Source: Amycolatopsis australiensis
GTDB taxonomy: Bacteria; Actinomycetota; Actinomycetes; Mycobacteriales; Pseudonocardiaceae
Assembly: GCF_900119165.1 (NCBI RefSeq)
Contig: NZ_FPJG01000006.1
Coordinates: forward strand, 8,594,001 to 8,658,000
Length of the DNA stretch: 64,000 nt
Direction: 5' to 3'
Shown piece by piece: positions 8,256-16,758 of the stretch. A model generated the notes under the pieces. It had not been told where the DNA came from, did no database searches, and saw only the letters and a list, made by a program, of their open reading frames with translations. Positions within the stretch are counted from its first letter, which is position 1; the number at the start of each line of letters is the position of its first letter. The translations under genes and the position numbers were made by a program.

Positions 8256-9794
8256 ATGTCCAGCTCTCCTCCCGCGCTCGCCGTCGAGGGCATCGGCAAG
8301 CGCTTCTCCGGCGTCACCGCCCTCGACGACGTCTCGCTGGAATTCCGCTCCGGCGAAGTGCTCGCGCTGATGGGCGAGAACGGCGCGGGGAAGTCGACGC
8401 TGCTGCGCGTGCTCTCCGGCGACCAGGGCCCCGACGACGGCAGGCTCCTCCTGGACGGCAGGGAAGTCACCTTCGACACCCCGCGGGCGGCAATGGCCGC
8501 CGGCGTGCGCGTGATCTACCAGGAACCGGAGATCATCCCGCACGTTTCGGTGGCGGAGAACGTCTTCGTCGGCGAACTGCCCGCCAAGGCGCGCGTGTTC
8601 AACCGCCGCACGCTCATGAAGGCCACGCACGACGCACTCGTCGAGTACGGCTTCGAAGGCGTGCTCAACCCATCGACGCTCGGTGTCGCGCTGTCCGCCG
8701 CGCAACGCCAGCTCGTCGAGATCCTGCGCGTGCTCACCGCGGCCACGCCGCCGCGCGTGATCGCCTTCGACGAGCCGACGTCGTCACTGTCCGAGCACGA
8801 GGTCGAGGCGCTGTTCCGGCTGATCGGCCGGCTGCGCGACAGCGGTGTCGCGGTCGTCTACGTCTCGCACCGGATGAAGGAGATCTTCCAGCTCGCCGAC
8901 CGCGTCGCCGTGCTGCGGGACGGGAAGCTCGTCGGTGTCCAGCGGGCCGCGGAGACCGACGAGCCCAGCCTGGTCCGGATGATGATCGGCCGCGACCTGT
9001 CGGCCCTGGAACGCCGGACCACCAAGGAAACCGGGTCCGTCGTCCTGAAGCTGGACGACGTGACCACCGACGACGTCACCGGCATTTCGCTGCAGGTCCG
9101 CGCGGGCGAGGTCGTCTGCCTGGCCGGGCTGGTCGGCGCGGGACGCTCCGAGCTGGCCCGCGCGATCGTCGGCGACCTGCCGATCCGGTCCGGGACCGTG
9201 GAACTGGACGGCAAGCCGTTGCGCGCGCACAACCCCGGCGACGCGGTGAAGGCGGGTATCGGCTTCGCGCCCGAAGAGCGCAAGACGGACGCGTTGCTCA
9301 TGCAGCGGTCCGTACGCGACAACGTCTCCATCGCCGTCCTCGACCGCCTTCGCCGCTTCCGGGTCGTGAAGCGGGCGAAAGAACGCGCGCTCGTCGAGGA
9401 GTACGTACGGGAGCTTCGCGTGCGGACGCCGTCGATGGAGCAGGAAGTCCGCAAGCTCTCGGGCGGCAACCAGCAGAAGGCCGTTCTCGCGCGGTGGCTC
9501 GCGCGGCGGCCGAAGCTGCTGATCCTCGACGAGCCGACGCGCGGCGTCGACGTCGGCGCGAAGGCCGAGATCTACCGGATCATCGACGGCCTCGCCGCGG
9601 AAGGCATCGCGCTGCTGGTCATCTCCTCCGACCTGCCCGAGGTGCTGACGCTGGCCGACCGCATCCTCGTCATGCGCGCCGGGCGCCTCGCGGGCGAGAT
9701 CGGCCGCGAAGACGCGACCGAGGAAGCCGTGCTGACCCTCGCCATCCCCGAAACCGAACCCGCCGTCGAAGAAGCCCAGGAGATCGGCGCATGA
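8256..9794 (+). CDS. Sugar ABC transporter ATPase, two fused NBDs
   Basis: The 512-residue product has two ATP-binding cassettes, as in AraG/RbsA/XylG/MglA. The first domain has MGENGAGKSTLLRVLSG, LSAAQRQLVEI and VIAFDEPTSSL. The second has an altered Walker A (LAGLVGAGRSELARAI), as usual for this class, plus KLSGGNQQKAVLARWL and LLILDEPTRGVDV. It energises sugar uptake together with the binding protein and permease. ATG 8256 has GGAAGG upstream. The stop overlaps the permease start (ATGA at 9791). Confidence 0.95.
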   Translation: MSSSPPALAVEGIGKRFSGVTALDDVSLEFRSGEVLALMGENGAGKSTLLRVLSGDQGPDDGRLLLDGREVTFDTPRAAMAAGVRVIYQEPEIIPHVSVAENVFVGELPAKARVFNRRTLMKATHDALVEYGFEGVLNPSTLGVALSAAQRQLVEILRVLTAATPPRVIAFDEPTSSLSEHEVEALFRLIGRLRDSGVAVVYVSHRMKEIFQLADRVAVLRDGKLVGVQRAAETDEPSLVRMMIGRDLSALERRTTKETGSVVLKLDDVTTDDVTGISLQVRAGEVVCLAGLVGAGRSELARAIVGDLPIRSGTVELDGKPLRAHNPGDAVKAGIGFAPEERKTDALLMQRSVRDNVSIAVLDRLRRFRVVKRAKERALVEEYVRELRVRTPSMEQEVRKLSGGNQQKAVLARWLARRPKLLILDEPTRGVDVGAKAEIYRIIDGLAAEGIALLVISSDLPEVLTLADRILVMRAGRLAGEIGREDATEEAVLTLAIPETEPAVEEAQEIGA

Positions 9795-10816
9795 CCACCC
9801 CCACGAAGGAAACGACGGCCCCGGCCGCGCCGCCCCAGCCGAGCGTCGCGCGCCGCGTGCTGACCGGCATCGGCGTGCAGAACTCCAGCCTGATCATCAC
9901 GCTGATCGCGCTCGTGATCCTGCTGTCGGCACTGAACGGGAACTTCTTCCGCACCAACAACCTGCTGCTGATCGGCAGCGCGATCACCATCATGGGGCTG
10001 CTCGCCCTGGTGCAGACGCTGGTGATCATCCTGGGCGCGCTGGACATCTCGGTCGGCTCGATGGCCGGGCTCGCGTCGGTCGTCTCGGCGATGGTGTTCA
10101 CCTCGACCGGCAACTCCGAGGCCGGCATCCTCGCCGCCGTCGGCGTCGGAATCGTCTGCGGCCTGGTCAACGGCATGATCATCATCTTCGGCCGGGTCAA
10201 CCCGGTGGTCGCGACGCTGGCGATGCTCGCCACCTACAAGGGCATCGCGCAGGTGATCTCCGACGGCAAGGCGCAGGGCTACACCGGCGGCGACGACCTG
10301 TTCATCTTCCTCGCCAAGGGCTCGGTGCTCGGGCTGCCGTCGCTGGTCTGGGTGTTCCTGATCGTCGCGGCGCTGCTGCACTTCCTGCTCAAGTACACCG
10401 ACATCGGCCGCAACGTCTACGCCATCGGCGGCAACGACACCGCCGCACGGCTGGCCGGCATCAACATCAACCGGTACATCATCGGCGTCTACGCGCTGGT
10501 CGGCGTGGTCGCGGCGATCGCGGGCGTGCTGATCACCGCGCGCACCGGGTCCGGCCAGCCGACGTCCGGGTCGGAAGGACTGGAGCTGCAGGCGGTCACC
10601 GGCGCCGCGCTCGGCGGCACCATGCTCAAGGGTGGCCGCGGGTCGATCATCTCGACCGTGCTCGCGGTGATCATCCTTGGCGTGCTCGACAACGGCATGT
10701 CGGGGCTGGGCATCAACCCGTTCTGGCAGAACGTCGCCCACGGCGCCCTGCTCGTGATCGCGGTCGTGCTGCAGCAGCTGCGCAGCGGGGAGCGTCGCGT
10801 CGGCCTGCCCGAGTAG
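9791..10816 (+). CDS. Sugar ABC transporter permease (AraH/RbsC type)
   Basis: The 341-residue product is a polytopic membrane protein of the BPD_transp_2 family: an N-terminal cytosolic tail, then about eight to ten hydrophobic segments (NSSLIITLIALVILLSAL, LVQTLVIILGALDISVG, AGILAAVGVGIVCGLVNG). Family motifs are DISVGSMAGL, NPVVATLAML, NVYAIGGNDTAARLAGI and GLELQAVTGAALGGT. It forms the sugar channel for the ATPase with which its start overlaps. The ORF is open upstream to 8210 in this frame, but that part lies inside the ATPase gene and is not used. Confidence 0.95.
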   Translation: MTTPTKETTAPAAPPQPSVARRVLTGIGVQNSSLIITLIALVILLSALNGNFFRTNNLLLIGSAITIMGLLALVQTLVIILGALDISVGSMAGLASVVSAMVFTSTGNSEAGILAAVGVGIVCGLVNGMIIIFGRVNPVVATLAMLATYKGIAQVISDGKAQGYTGGDDLFIFLAKGSVLGLPSLVWVFLIVAALLHFLLKYTDIGRNVYAIGGNDTAARLAGININRYIIGVYALVGVVAAIAGVLITARTGSGQPTSGSEGLELQAVTGAALGGTMLKGGRGSIISTVLAVIILGVLDNGMSGLGINPFWQNVAHGALLVIAVVLQQLRSGERRVGLPE

Positions 10817-10818
10817 CG

Positions 10819-11469
10819 GTGAACCTCCACGCCCGCATCGTCGACGAACTGGGCAGGCTCATCGTCGAAGGCGTCCTCGGGGACGGGCAGCCGCTCGTTC
10901 CCGAGGAGCTCGGCCGCCGGTTTTCCGCGTCCCGGACGGTCGTCCGCGAAGCGCTGCGCGTGCTGGAGTCCAAGGGCATGGTGACCGCGCGGCCGCGGGT
11001 CGGCACGTGGACGCAGCCACCGGAGGCGTGGGACGCGATCGACCCGGACGTCATCGCCTGGCGCGTCGGCGGCCCGGACGGCCGGGAGCACCTGCGTGAG
11101 CTGTTCGAACTGCGGCTGGCCATCGAACCGCAGGCGGCGCGGATGGCCGCGCGGCACCGGCGTCCCGACGAGCTGGCGGCGATGGCGGCGGCGTACGCGC
11201 TGATGGCCGACGCCACCGACACGGCGGCCTTCCGGGCCGCGGACGCGCGGTTCCACGCGGCGCTGGTCCGCGCTTCGGGCAACGCGCTGATCGCCCAGCT
11301 GCAGGTGCCGGTGGTGGCGGCACTGCGGGCGCAGGGCGAACCGGCGGACACGCTCGTCGCGCATTCCCGCGTGCTGACGCTGGTGCTGGCGAAGAACGCC
11401 GACGGCGCCGAGTCCGCGTCCCGCCGGCTGCTGGAAACCGTTGCGGCGTACCGCTCATCGGCACCTTGA
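10819..11469 (+). CDS. GntR/FadR-family (FCD) regulator
   Basis: The 216-residue product has an N-terminal winged helix (LGRLIVEGVLGDGQPL, FSASRTVVREALRVLESKGMV) and a C-terminal all-helical FCD effector domain (LRELFELRLAIEPQAARMAA, ADARFHAALVRASGNALI). FCD regulators usually bind sugar acids or other small carboxylates, often next to a metal site. It begins with GTG three bases after the permease stop, so it is the last or next-to-last cistron of the importer operon and probably controls it in response to the transported sugar or a metabolite of it. Confidence 0.9.
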   Translation: MNLHARIVDELGRLIVEGVLGDGQPLVPEELGRRFSASRTVVREALRVLESKGMVTARPRVGTWTQPPEAWDAIDPDVIAWRVGGPDGREHLRELFELRLAIEPQAARMAARHRRPDELAAMAAAYALMADATDTAAFRAADARFHAALVRASGNALIAQLQVPVVAALRAQGEPADTLVAHSRVLTLVLAKNADGAESASRRLLETVAAYRSSAP

Positions 11470-11495
11470 CACGTTTGGCGGGAAGCGCTTCACTC
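11466..11495 (+). promoter_or_regulatory. Promoter with LacI-type operator before the hydrolase gene
   Basis: TTGACA at 11466-11471 is followed after 17 bases by TTCACT. A GAAGCGCTTC palindrome at 11482-11491 sits over the downstream end. This palindrome is the core of many LacI-family operators, so the hydrolase may answer to a LacI-type repressor elsewhere in the genome. A GC-rich stem (GGGGCTTCGCCCC, 11533-11545) with a GC-rich extension to 11563 follows in the leader. Confidence 0.45.
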
Positions 11496-11602
11496 GCTGC
11501 GGACGACCCGCCGCCATGAGTCCTGCGACAACGGGGCTTCGCCCCAAGCCGGGGGGCTCCGCCACCCGGACCCGCAAACGATCGTCGAGGAAGGACGCTT
11601 TG

Positions 11603-12679
11603 ATGCGTTTCCGAGGAATTCGTGGCTTCGGGGTGCTCGCGGCCGCGGCCTTGGCGGGCAGTCTCTTCACCGCCCCGGTGGCCACGGCCGCGACCTGCGG
11701 CGTTTCCGGCGAAATGGTGGCCGCGGGCAACTACTGGGTGACCAACGGGACGAACCTGGCCGCGCCGGACTGGCAGAACGCGACGTTCCACGTCGGCAAC
11801 CTCGCACTGGTCCGGACCACCGGCCAGTCCAACCACAAGACGTACCCGTGGGCCCAGGCCAACCACTACGAGCTGCCGTCCGACCCGAAGCGGCCGTTCT
11901 TCCCGGACAACCAGGCGGCCGGCGAGGCGTACCTGGACCTGTACACCTACTTCCACCCGGAAATCCCGCTGGATTCGATCCGCACCCGCATCCGCGACGA
12001 GGTCGCGTCGGTGCAGGCGGGCCACCACGACTACTGGAACTACGTCGACGCGCTGAACATGGCGATGCCGTCGTTCGCGCGGATGAGCCTGATCGACAAG
12101 GATCCGTCCTATTTGGACGCTATGCAGCAGCTGTTCTCGTACTCCGAGCACAAGCTGTTCAACGAGTTCACCGGCCTGTGGTACCGCGACGCGCGGTTCA
12201 CGGGCTCGGGCGTGTTCTGGTCGCGCGGCAACGGCTGGGCGCTGGCGGCGCTGACGAAGGTGCTGCAGGTACTCCCGGCGGACGACCCGCGGCGGCCGGA
12301 GTACCTGCGGGTGTTCAAGAAGATGGCGTTCACGCTGGCGTTGGCCCAGCGACGTGACGGCTTCTGGAACTCCGACCTGCTGAACCCGCACGACCACGGC
12401 GGCCCGGAGTCCAGCGGCACGGCGTTGTTCACCTTCGGCCTCGGCTGGGGCATCAGCGCGGGGATCCTGCCGGCCGAGCGGTACCGCCCGGTGGTGGACA
12501 AGGCGTGGACGGCACTGTCGACGAAGGCGTTGCGGGCCGGCGGGCTGGTGGGCTACGTCCAGCCGGTGGGCGACCGCCCGGCGACGGCTCGCCCGGACGA
12601 CACCGCGGCCTACGGCGTGGGCGCGTTCCTGCTGGCGGGCCAGCAGGTGGCGAAACTCCAAGGCTGCCCGGCCGACTAG
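11603..12679 (+). CDS. Secreted GH88/GH105 unsaturated glucuronyl/rhamnogalacturonyl hydrolase
   Basis: The 358-residue product has a Sec signal peptide (GVLAAAALAGSLFTAPVATAA) and an alpha/alpha-barrel like YteR/YesR. Visible family motifs are NYVDALNMAMPSFARMS (containing the likely catalytic Asp in DALNMA), WSRGNGWALAALTKVL, RDGFWNSDLL and ESSGTALFTFGLGWGI. These enzymes remove the unsaturated uronic acid left by lyases on pectin-type oligosaccharides. GAGGAAGG lies before the ATG at 11603; in-frame ORF upstream is not used. Position behind the sugar importer suggests a plant-cell-wall sugar uptake locus. Confidence 0.88.
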   Translation: MRFRGIRGFGVLAAAALAGSLFTAPVATAATCGVSGEMVAAGNYWVTNGTNLAAPDWQNATFHVGNLALVRTTGQSNHKTYPWAQANHYELPSDPKRPFFPDNQAAGEAYLDLYTYFHPEIPLDSIRTRIRDEVASVQAGHHDYWNYVDALNMAMPSFARMSLIDKDPSYLDAMQQLFSYSEHKLFNEFTGLWYRDARFTGSGVFWSRGNGWALAALTKVLQVLPADDPRRPEYLRVFKKMAFTLALAQRRDGFWNSDLLNPHDHGGPESSGTALFTFGLGWGISAGILPAERYRPVVDKAWTALSTKALRAGGLVGYVQPVGDRPATARPDDTAAYGVGAFLLAGQQVAKLQGCPAD

Positions 12680-12685
12680 CCGAAC

Positions 12686-13999
12686 TCACTTCAGGCAGTC
12701 GCCGGGGTCGCCGCGGGTCAGGGCCGGGTCGGTCTGGTCGAACGTGCGGGCCACGCCCGGGCCCGTCGACCGTGACTCGAACCGGACCGTCACCCGGCCG
12801 TGGCCCGCGCCCTGGACCCAGCCCGTGCCGTACTCGGCGTGCACCACGTCGTCGCCCTGGCGCCACTCCGACGGCGCCGCGGGAGCCGGCGCCGGTGCCG
12901 AAGAAACCACCGTCGAGGCCGGCGTCGTCGCCGGGACGGACAGGCTGAACAACGCGTCCTGGTGCGGGACCGACAGGCCGCTGAACGCGACCCCGGCCAG
13001 GCGGACGCCGCCGAACTCCGCCGGGTCCAGCAGGAGGCGCTCCGCCGTCGACAGCAGCTCCGCCAGGTCGTCGGTCGGGGCCGAGATCGTCTCCGAGCGG
13101 GTCACCGTGTGCATGTCCGTGTGCCGCAGCTTGACCACGACCGTCCTGGCCACGCGTTCCGCCTTCACCAGCCGCCGGTGCGCGCCCGCCGCGATCCGGC
13201 GGACCTCCGCGCGCAGCGTCGGCAGGTCGATGATGTCCGTGTCGAACGTCGTCTCCGCGCTGACCTGTTTCGTCTCGCCGCGGTCGGCCACCGGGCGGTC
13301 GTCGACGCCGGTGGCCAGCCGGCGCAGGTCGCGGCCGACCACGCCACCGAGCGTGGCCACCGCGTCCTGTTCGGACAGTGCCGCCAGCTGCCCGAGCGTC
13401 TGGACGCCGATGAACCGCAGCCTCCCCTCGGCCACCGGCCCGATGCCCCACAGCGCGCGCACCGGCAGCGGCGCCAGGAACTCCCGCTCGGTGCCCTGCG
13501 GCACGACCAGCAGCCCGTCCGGCTTGGCCTCGTCCGAGGCGATCTTCGCGATCTGCTTGCCGTTGCCCGCGCCGATCGACGCCACCAGGCCGGTTTCCGC
13601 GCGGATGCGAGACCGCAGCGAGGCGCAGAAGGACGTCACCTCGTCGAGGGAAGCGCCGACCAGCGACGGCGGTTCGGCGAACGCCTCGTCCAGCGAGATC
13701 TTCTCCAGCACCGGCGCCACCGACGTCACGACGGCGAAGACCTCCTGGCTGAGCCGCTCGTACACGCGGAACCGCGGCGGCACGATCACGCCGTTCGCCG
13801 GCAGCAGCCGCCGCGCCTGCGCCATCGGCATCGCCGACCGGATGCCGAACGCCCGCGACTCGTAGCTCGCGCCCGCGACGACCCCGCGCGGCCCGGTCCC
13901 GCCGACGAGCACCGGGCGCCCGGCCAGCGTCGGGCGGGTGAGCTGCTCGGCCGACGCGTAGAAGGCGTCCAGGTCGAGGTGGATCACCCAGCGGGCCAC
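12686..13999 (-). CDS. dinB: DNA polymerase IV (Y family)
   Basis: The 437-residue product is a translesion polymerase. Catalytic-site motifs are HLDLDAFYASAEQL (first Asp), LVGGTGPRGVVAGASYESRAFGIRSAMP, and EKISLDEAFAE (Asp-Glu pair). The little-finger domain follows, and a sliding-clamp motif QDALF lies near residue 355. After it comes a C-terminal extension of about 60 residues (WRQGDDVVHAEYGTGWVQGAGHGRVTVRF) resembling the small C-terminal domain found on UvrD/PcrA helicases. No LexA box is seen directly upstream; the start sits one base after the stop of the regulator at 14001. Confidence 0.95.
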   Translation of the reverse strand: MARWVIHLDLDAFYASAEQLTRPTLAGRPVLVGGTGPRGVVAGASYESRAFGIRSAMPMAQARRLLPANGVIVPPRFRVYERLSQEVFAVVTSVAPVLEKISLDEAFAEPPSLVGASLDEVTSFCASLRSRIRAETGLVASIGAGNGKQIAKIASDEAKPDGLLVVPQGTEREFLAPLPVRALWGIGPVAEGRLRFIGVQTLGQLAALSEQDAVATLGGVVGRDLRRLATGVDDRPVADRGETKQVSAETTFDTDIIDLPTLRAEVRRIAAGAHRRLVKAERVARTVVVKLRHTDMHTVTRSETISAPTDDLAELLSTAERLLLDPAEFGGVRLAGVAFSGLSVPHQDALFSLSVPATTPASTVVSSAPAPAPAAPSEWRQGDDVVHAEYGTGWVQGAGHGRVTVRFESRSTGPGVARTFDQTDPALTRGDPGDCLK

Positions 14000-14000
14000 G

Positions 14001-14312
14001 TCAGCCCCCGCCGGTGGCGTCCAGCAGCCGGTGCAGCGCCTTGGTGTAGCTCTCGAACGCCGCGCGCCCGGCCGCGGTCAGCCGGACCAGGGTGACCGGC
14101 GTGCGGTGCTCGTAGGCCTTGGTGATCTCGACGTACTCGGCGTCCTCGAGCTTGCGCAGGTGCGTCGAGAGGTTGCCCGCGGTCATGTCCAGCAGCTGCT
14201 GCAGGCGCGGGAAGGTGATCTGGTCGCCGTCGCGCAACCCGGCGAGGGCGACCGTGACGCGCAGCCGCGCCTGGGCGTGGATGACCGGGTCGAGCTGCGG
14301 CAGTTCGCTCAT
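14001..14312 (-). CDS. Winged-helix regulator of the ABC exporter operon
   Basis: The 103-residue product is a compact MarR/PadR-like winged-helix protein. It has QARLRVTVALAGLRDGDQITF, the recognition region MTAGNLSTHLRKLEDAEYVEI, the wing YEHRTPVTLVRLT and a C-terminal dimer helix. It starts in ATGA overlap with the membrane protein gene (14312), so it is the last cistron of the exporter operon. The palindromes upstream of that operon (16635-16675) are its probable operators, which would make it an autoregulated repressor. Confidence 0.85.
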   Translation of the reverse strand: MSELPQLDPVIHAQARLRVTVALAGLRDGDQITFPRLQQLLDMTAGNLSTHLRKLEDAEYVEITKAYEHRTPVTLVRLTAAGRAAFESYTKALHRLLDATGGG

Positions 14313-14926
14313 CAGCGCTTCTCACGCGCGAAGTAGACGAGGGAGGCGAGCAGGAACCCGCCGCCACCGCACACGGTCAGCACGAGGAAGTTGGCGGGGT
14401 AGCCGACCAGCACGCCGAGCGCGGCCGACACGATCATCCACGCGCCGAGGCCGTACATCAGCTTGTCCTGCCAGACCATGCCGCCCGCCAGGTACATCAC
14501 GCCGGTGTACAGCAGCCAGGTGCCGGTCCACACCAGCGACACCTGCCCGGGCGCCAGGACGCCGAACGCGGTGATCCGGACGTCGACGACCATCAGCCCG
14601 AGCGAGCCGAGCGCCCAGCCGTAGCCGTACATCGCGGCCACCGTGCGGGACGGGCCGCGGATACCGCGGCCCGTGCGGATGCTGGTGTAGGTCGTGTAGG
14701 CCATGGCGGCGACGAACAGCACCGGCACGACGATCCCGCCGGCCCAGGTCGGCACGTCGACGCCGGGGAGCGTCGTGACGTAGGTGAAGCCCCAGCCGAC
14801 GAGCCAGGCGGCGGCCCACGCGGCGAGCATGCGCCCGGGGCCGCCGCCCAGTTCCCGGCGGGTCCGCCGGTTCTGCTGGGCGATCAGGTTCAGCGACTCC
14901 TCCGCCGACAACGGCTCGTCGTCCAC
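14312..14926 (-). CDS. Unknown six-TM membrane protein of the ABC operon
   Basis: The product is about 204 residues, with a hydrophilic N-terminus (DDEPLSAEESLNLIAQQNRR) followed by about six hydrophobic segments (AAWAAAWLVGWGFTYV, GIVVPVLFVAAMAYTTY, LGSLGLMVVDV, WTGTWLLYTGVMYLAGG, MIVSAALGVLVGY, LVLTVCGGGGFLLASLVYF). I chose the GTG at 14926 because GAAGGGCGGGAC precedes it; an ATG at 14983, touching the stop of the upstream permease, would add 19 basic residues. Related proteins often sit beside small winged-helix regulators and ABC-2 exporters. Function not known. Confidence 0.7.
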   Translation of the reverse strand: MDDEPLSAEESLNLIAQQNRRTRRELGGGPGRMLAAWAAAWLVGWGFTYVTTLPGVDVPTWAGGIVVPVLFVAAMAYTTYTSIRTGRGIRGPSRTVAAMYGYGWALGSLGLMVVDVRITAFGVLAPGQVSLVWTGTWLLYTGVMYLAGGMVWQDKLMYGLGAWMIVSAALGVLVGYPANFLVLTVCGGGGFLLASLVYFAREKR

Positions 14927-14983
14927 CTGTCCCGCCCTTCGTCCGCGCAGACCCCTCAGTACCGCACGGAAGCTAACACGCAT

Positions 14984-15715
14984 TCACAGCCGGGCCGTGT
15001 CCAGCCGGAACCGGCGCACGACGACCAGCGCCGGGACGACCAGCCAGCCCGCCAGCACGAGCGCCGCGAGACCCGTCCCGCCCGCGTGGGCGAGCGGTTC
15101 GACGCCGACGCGGCCGAGCCAGTAGGTCGGGAAGAAGTGCGCGAGCGTGGCCATCCAGTCCGGCAGGGCCCACAGCGGGATCCACAGGCCGCCGAGCATG
15201 CCCAGCGGCATCATCAGCGCGCCGGTCACCGCGCCGACCGTGTCGCCCTTGCCGAACAGGCCGATGGCCAGGCCGAGCACGGCGAACGGGAGCACGCCGA
15301 GCCACAGCGACACCAGCACCAGGCCCCACTGGGCGGCGGTCATCGCCACGCCGAGCGCCAGCCCGGCGAGGAAGAGCACCACGAGCACCGGCAGTGCCAC
15401 GGCCATCGCCGAGAGCACCTTGACCACCAGGTAGCCGGGGCCGCGCATCGGCGTCAGGCGCAGCTGCCGCTGCCAGCCGTCGGTGCGTTCCTGCGCCACG
15501 CGGGTACCGGTGAACAGCGCGCCGCCGCTCGCGCCGTACGCGGCCAGGTTGATCATGGTCTGGACGTTCGACGGCAGCCCGTTCGGCGTGACGAACTTGC
15601 CGAAGATGGAGCCGAACAGCAGGAACATGGCCACCGGCATGCCGATGGTGAAGATCGTGAACTGCGGGCTGCGGAGGATCCGCTTGATCTCCAGGCCCAG
15701 GTACGTCGTGTTCAC
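14984..15715 (-). CDS. ABC-2 type exporter permease
   Basis: The 243-residue product has six hydrophobic segments typical of ABC-2 drug/lipid exporters: an N-terminal cytosolic YLGLEIKRILRSPQF, then FTIFTIGMPVAMFLLFGSIF, ending with LVLAGWLVVPALVVVRRF. The loop QERTDGWQRQLRLTPMRGPGYL matches the family's coupling region. GTG 15715 overlaps the ATPase stop (GTGA). It pairs with the ATPase at 15712-16611; the substrate is unknown. Confidence 0.9.
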   Translation of the reverse strand: MNTTYLGLEIKRILRSPQFTIFTIGMPVAMFLLFGSIFGKFVTPNGLPSNVQTMINLAAYGASGGALFTGTRVAQERTDGWQRQLRLTPMRGPGYLVVKVLSAMAVALPVLVVLFLAGLALGVAMTAAQWGLVLVSLWLGVLPFAVLGLAIGLFGKGDTVGAVTGALMMPLGMLGGLWIPLWALPDWMATLAHFFPTYWLGRVGVEPLAHAGGTGLAALVLAGWLVVPALVVVRRFRLDTARL

Positions 15716-16611
15716 GCGGCGGCCTCCTCGGCGGTGAGCGCCAGGAACGCCTCTTCGAGGCCCAGCGCGGTGATCTCGATGCCGGACGCCTGCGGGTACT
15801 TCGCGAGCAGCGCGCGGACGGCCGCGTCGGAATCGGCGCAGGCCAGCTCGGCACGCCCGCCGCGCAACTGCACGGTCGTGACGCCGGGCAGCGCGGTCAG
15901 CTCGGCCTCGGCGGCCCCGGGCACGGCGGCCTTGAGCACGCGCCCGGACACCGCGGCCCGGACCTCGGCGACCGGGCCGTCGGCGACGACGGCGCCGTGG
16001 CGCATCAGCACCACGCGGTCGGCGTAGTCCTCGGCCTCGGCGAGGTAGTGCGTCGCGAACAGCACGGTCCGGCCGCCGGCGGCGAACTCGCGGATGGCGG
16101 CCCAGAACGCGCGCCTGCCCTCGACGTCCATCGCGGCGGTGGGCTCGTCGAGCACGAGCAGCTGCGGGTCGCCCGCGAGCGCGACGGCGAACCGGACGCG
16201 CTGGCGTTCCCCGCCGGACAGCTTGCCGCAGCGCCGGTTCACCAGGTTCTCGAGCCCGGCGCGGGCGATCACCTCGCTCGCGGACAGCGGCTCGGCGTGC
16301 GTCGAGACGATCAGGCCGACGATCTCGCCGACGGTGACATCGGGCAGCAGCGCGCCGTTCTGCATCATCGCGCCGACGAGCCCCCGGTCGACGGCTTCGC
16401 GCGGGCTGCCACCGGCGACGACGACCTCGCCCGCGTCCGGCCTGGTCAGGCCCAGCAGCATGTCGACGGTCGTCGACTTGCCCGCGCCGTTCGGCCCGAG
16501 CAGCGCGACCACCTCGCCGCGGGCGACCTCGACGGACACGCCGTCGACGGCCGTGACGCGGCCGAACCGTTTCGTGAGGCCGTGGAGCGCGAACGCCGGT
16601 CCCCCAGTCAT
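15712..16611 (-). CDS. ABC exporter ATPase (drug-type)
   Basis: The 299-residue product is a DrrA/CcmA-type ATPase: Walker A LLGPNGAGKSTTVDMLLGL, signature KLSGGERQRVRFAVALAG, Walker B LLVLDEPTAAMDV, H-loop FATHYLAEAEDYAD, and a C-terminal domain of about 80 residues. ATG at 16611 follows GAAGGGAGGACGCC. It begins a four-gene operon (ATPase, permease, membrane protein, regulator). The upstream palindromes suggest tight repression by the operon's own regulator. Confidence 0.93.
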   Translation of the reverse strand: MTGGPAFALHGLTKRFGRVTAVDGVSVEVARGEVVALLGPNGAGKSTTVDMLLGLTRPDAGEVVVAGGSPREAVDRGLVGAMMQNGALLPDVTVGEIVGLIVSTHAEPLSASEVIARAGLENLVNRRCGKLSGGERQRVRFAVALAGDPQLLVLDEPTAAMDVEGRRAFWAAIREFAAGGRTVLFATHYLAEAEDYADRVVLMRHGAVVADGPVAEVRAAVSGRVLKAAVPGAAEAELTALPGVTTVQLRGGRAELACADSDAAVRALLAKYPQASGIEITALGLEEAFLALTAEEAAA

Positions 16612-16634
16612 GGCGTCCTCCCTTCGATCGTGGA

Positions 16635-16675
16635 CTTTGCGAAGCAAAGCCGGAATCCACTTTGTAACACAAAGT
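16635..16675 (-). promoter_or_regulatory. Tandem palindromic operator of the ABC operon
   Basis: Two palindromes with the same plan lie 24-64 bases before the ATPase start: CTTTGC-GAA-GCAAAG (16635-16649) and ACTTTGT-AAC-ACAAAGT (16659-16675). A third half site, CAAAGTCC, lies at about 16687-16694. The repeated GGACTTTG halves indicate binding of a dimeric winged-helix regulator, most simply the one at 14001-14312. Confidence 0.7.
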
Positions 16676-16706
16676 CCGCGCGAGTTCAAAGTCCACGGTA
16701 CTGAAA

Positions 16707-16739
16707 ACGGGGTGCCGGGCTGGGCGCCCGACACCCCGT
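16707..16739. terminator. Hairpin terminator after the S33 peptidase gene
   Basis: ACGGGGTG-CCGGGC, loop TGG, then GCGCCCG-ACACCCCGT forms a strong stem 20 bases after the peptidase stop. It is followed on the minus strand by a short TTTTCAG stretch. It separates the peptidase from the exporter operon. Confidence 0.7.
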
Positions 16740-16758
16740 CGTCAGGAGTTACCGCAGG

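Noticed and set aside
8210..9790. Upstream extension of the permease frame
   Set aside because: It runs through the ATPase gene and is Arg-rich low complexity; the permease begins at the ATGA overlap at 9791.
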